Position numbers and translations under genes: made by a program. Positions 6,788 to 7,497 of a stretch of 7,497 nt of DNA are shown here, in pieces. The notes beneath the pieces were generated by a model. The model was given only the letters and a program-made list of their open reading frames with translations, was not told where the DNA came from and made no database searches. This DNA comes from Treponema sp. UBA4328 (GTDB lineage: Bacteria > Spirochaetota > Spirochaetia > Treponematales > Treponemataceae), in the NCBI GenBank assembly GCA_002394465.1, contig DGTU01000047.1, positions 1-7,497 on the forward strand. The letters run 5' to 3'. Positions within the stretch are counted from its first letter, which is position 1; each line of letters starts with the position of its first letter.

Positions 6788-7497
6788 TCATTCAATTCCG
6801 AAGGCATTGAGTATAAGCCTTGCTGCAAAGGCAAAAATCCAGGCAGCAGCAAAATGCCATACGGCGACCCCGGCCGCCCACTTTGCTCCGAGTTCCCTCT
6901 TAATTGAAGCAACAGCTGCAACACACGGAGTATAAATCAGGCTGAAAACAAGAAGACAGACTGCCGCTCCCTGCGAAAGGAAACTAACGGCACCACCTGA
7001 ATAAAGGACTTCAAGAGTCGAAACTACGCTTTCCTTTGCAATAATTCCCGTAATGAGGGCCGTACAGATTTTCCAGTCACCGAATCCAAGAACAGAAAAA
7101 AGCGGTGCAAATGCTCCTGCAATCGACGAAAGGATGCTTTGAGAAGAATCAGAAACATAATTAAGGTGAACGTCAAAGCTCTGCAAAAACCATACGGCAA
7201 TCGTCGCAAGAAAAATAATCGTAAAAGCCCTCTGAAGGAAGTCCCTGGCCTTGTCCCAGAGCAGCAGAACAACATTACGCAGCCCCGGAAGACGGTAATT
7301 AGGAAGTTCCATTACAAACGGTACCGGTTCACCCCGGAATAAAGTCTTCCGGTAGAGAAATGAAATGATTATTCCCGCTGCTATTCCAAGCAGATAAAGG
7401 GACGTCATGGCAAGTGCCCCGTGTCCCGGGAAAAATGCACTGACAAAAAAGGCGTAAACCGGAACCTTTGCAGTACAGCTCATGAACGGCGTGAGCA
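6788..7497 (-). CDS. feoB: Ferrous iron transport protein B, C-terminal part (5' end outside window)
   Basis: The frame continues through the right window edge (LTPF precedes the Met at 7483), so that Met is internal and not the start; 235 residues are visible. The segment SCTAKVPVYAFFVSAFFPG matches the first Gate motif of FeoB, and RGEPVPFVMELPNYRLP is a hallmark FeoB stretch. GIIAKESVVSTLEVLY and IYTPCVAAVASIKRELG are the later conserved blocks (second Gate motif with its Cys). About six hydrophobic helices are visible. FeoB imports Fe2+ across the inner membrane, driven or gated by its N-terminal GTPase domain, which is not in this window. It ends at TGA 6790-6788, three bases from the stop of the convergent permease gene. 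Confidence 0.95.
   Translation of the reverse strand, partial: LTPFMSCTAKVPVYAFFVSAFFPGHGALAMTSLYLLGIAAGIIISFLYRKTLFRGEPVPFVMELPNYRLPGLRNVVLLLWDKARDFLQRAFTIIFLATIAVWFLQSFDVHLNYVSDSSQSILSSIAGAFAPLFSVLGFGDWKICTALITGIIAKESVVSTLEVLYSGGAVSFLSQGAAVCLLVFSLIYTPCVAAVASIKRELGAKWAAGVAVWHFAAAWIFAFAARLILNAFGIE

Noticed and set aside
7481..7483. ATG as the start of a 231-residue protein
   Set aside because: The frame is open upstream to the window edge with FeoB-like residues (LTPF), so this Met is internal to FeoB.

Overview
The window looks like a piece of a spirochete chromosome, most likely a carbohydrate-degrading gut or rumen Treponema. This is inferred from protein style, not from a marker gene: a relaxed-lipobox lipoprotein carrying a pectinesterase domain, a 7-transmembrane GGDEF/EAL protein, moderate-to-low GC, and A/T-rich intergenic DNA. 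There is no rRNA, tRNA, CRISPR array or intact mobile element.

Left third (1-2515, minus strand): the first 838 codons of a large secreted lipoprotein with a carbohydrate-esterase family 8 (pectinesterase) domain. Its 3' end lies off the window. The N-terminal half is a string of beta-sandwich/Ig-like domains; the C-terminal half carries the catalytic motifs. Its 5' leader contains a hairpin plus U-run directly upstream of the ribosome binding site, which looks like an intrinsic terminator or attenuator.

Gap (2516-3097): very A/T-rich DNA to about 2800, then a more GC-balanced stretch (about 2805-3060) that looks like decayed coding DNA. On its minus strand is a short frame rich in Arg/Glu/Ala, resembling the charged tail of Rpn/PD-(D/E)XK transposase-type proteins. 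That resemblance is tentative.

Middle (3098-6784, plus strand): a membrane protein with seven predicted TM helices, a degenerate GGDEF domain and a fully conserved EAL domain, so a probable active c-di-GMP phosphodiesterase. It is followed by a two-gene ABC importer cassette: a periplasmic binding protein of the nitrate/sulfonate/thiamine-precursor type and an SsuC/TauC-like permease. No ATPase gene accompanies them. The binding-protein ribosome site lies in the 3' arm of a predicted hairpin.

Right end (6788-7497, minus strand): the C-terminal 235 residues of FeoB, the ferrous iron permease, running convergently into the permease gene with only three bases between the stops.

How the parts fit: pectin de-esterification outside the cell, c-di-GMP turnover at the inner membrane, and small-molecule and iron uptake. 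No direct functional link between them is shown by the sequence. The best leads for something undescribed are the leader hairpin of the pectinesterase gene, the hairpin over the binding-protein start, and the ATPase-less importer next to a c-di-GMP phosphodiesterase.
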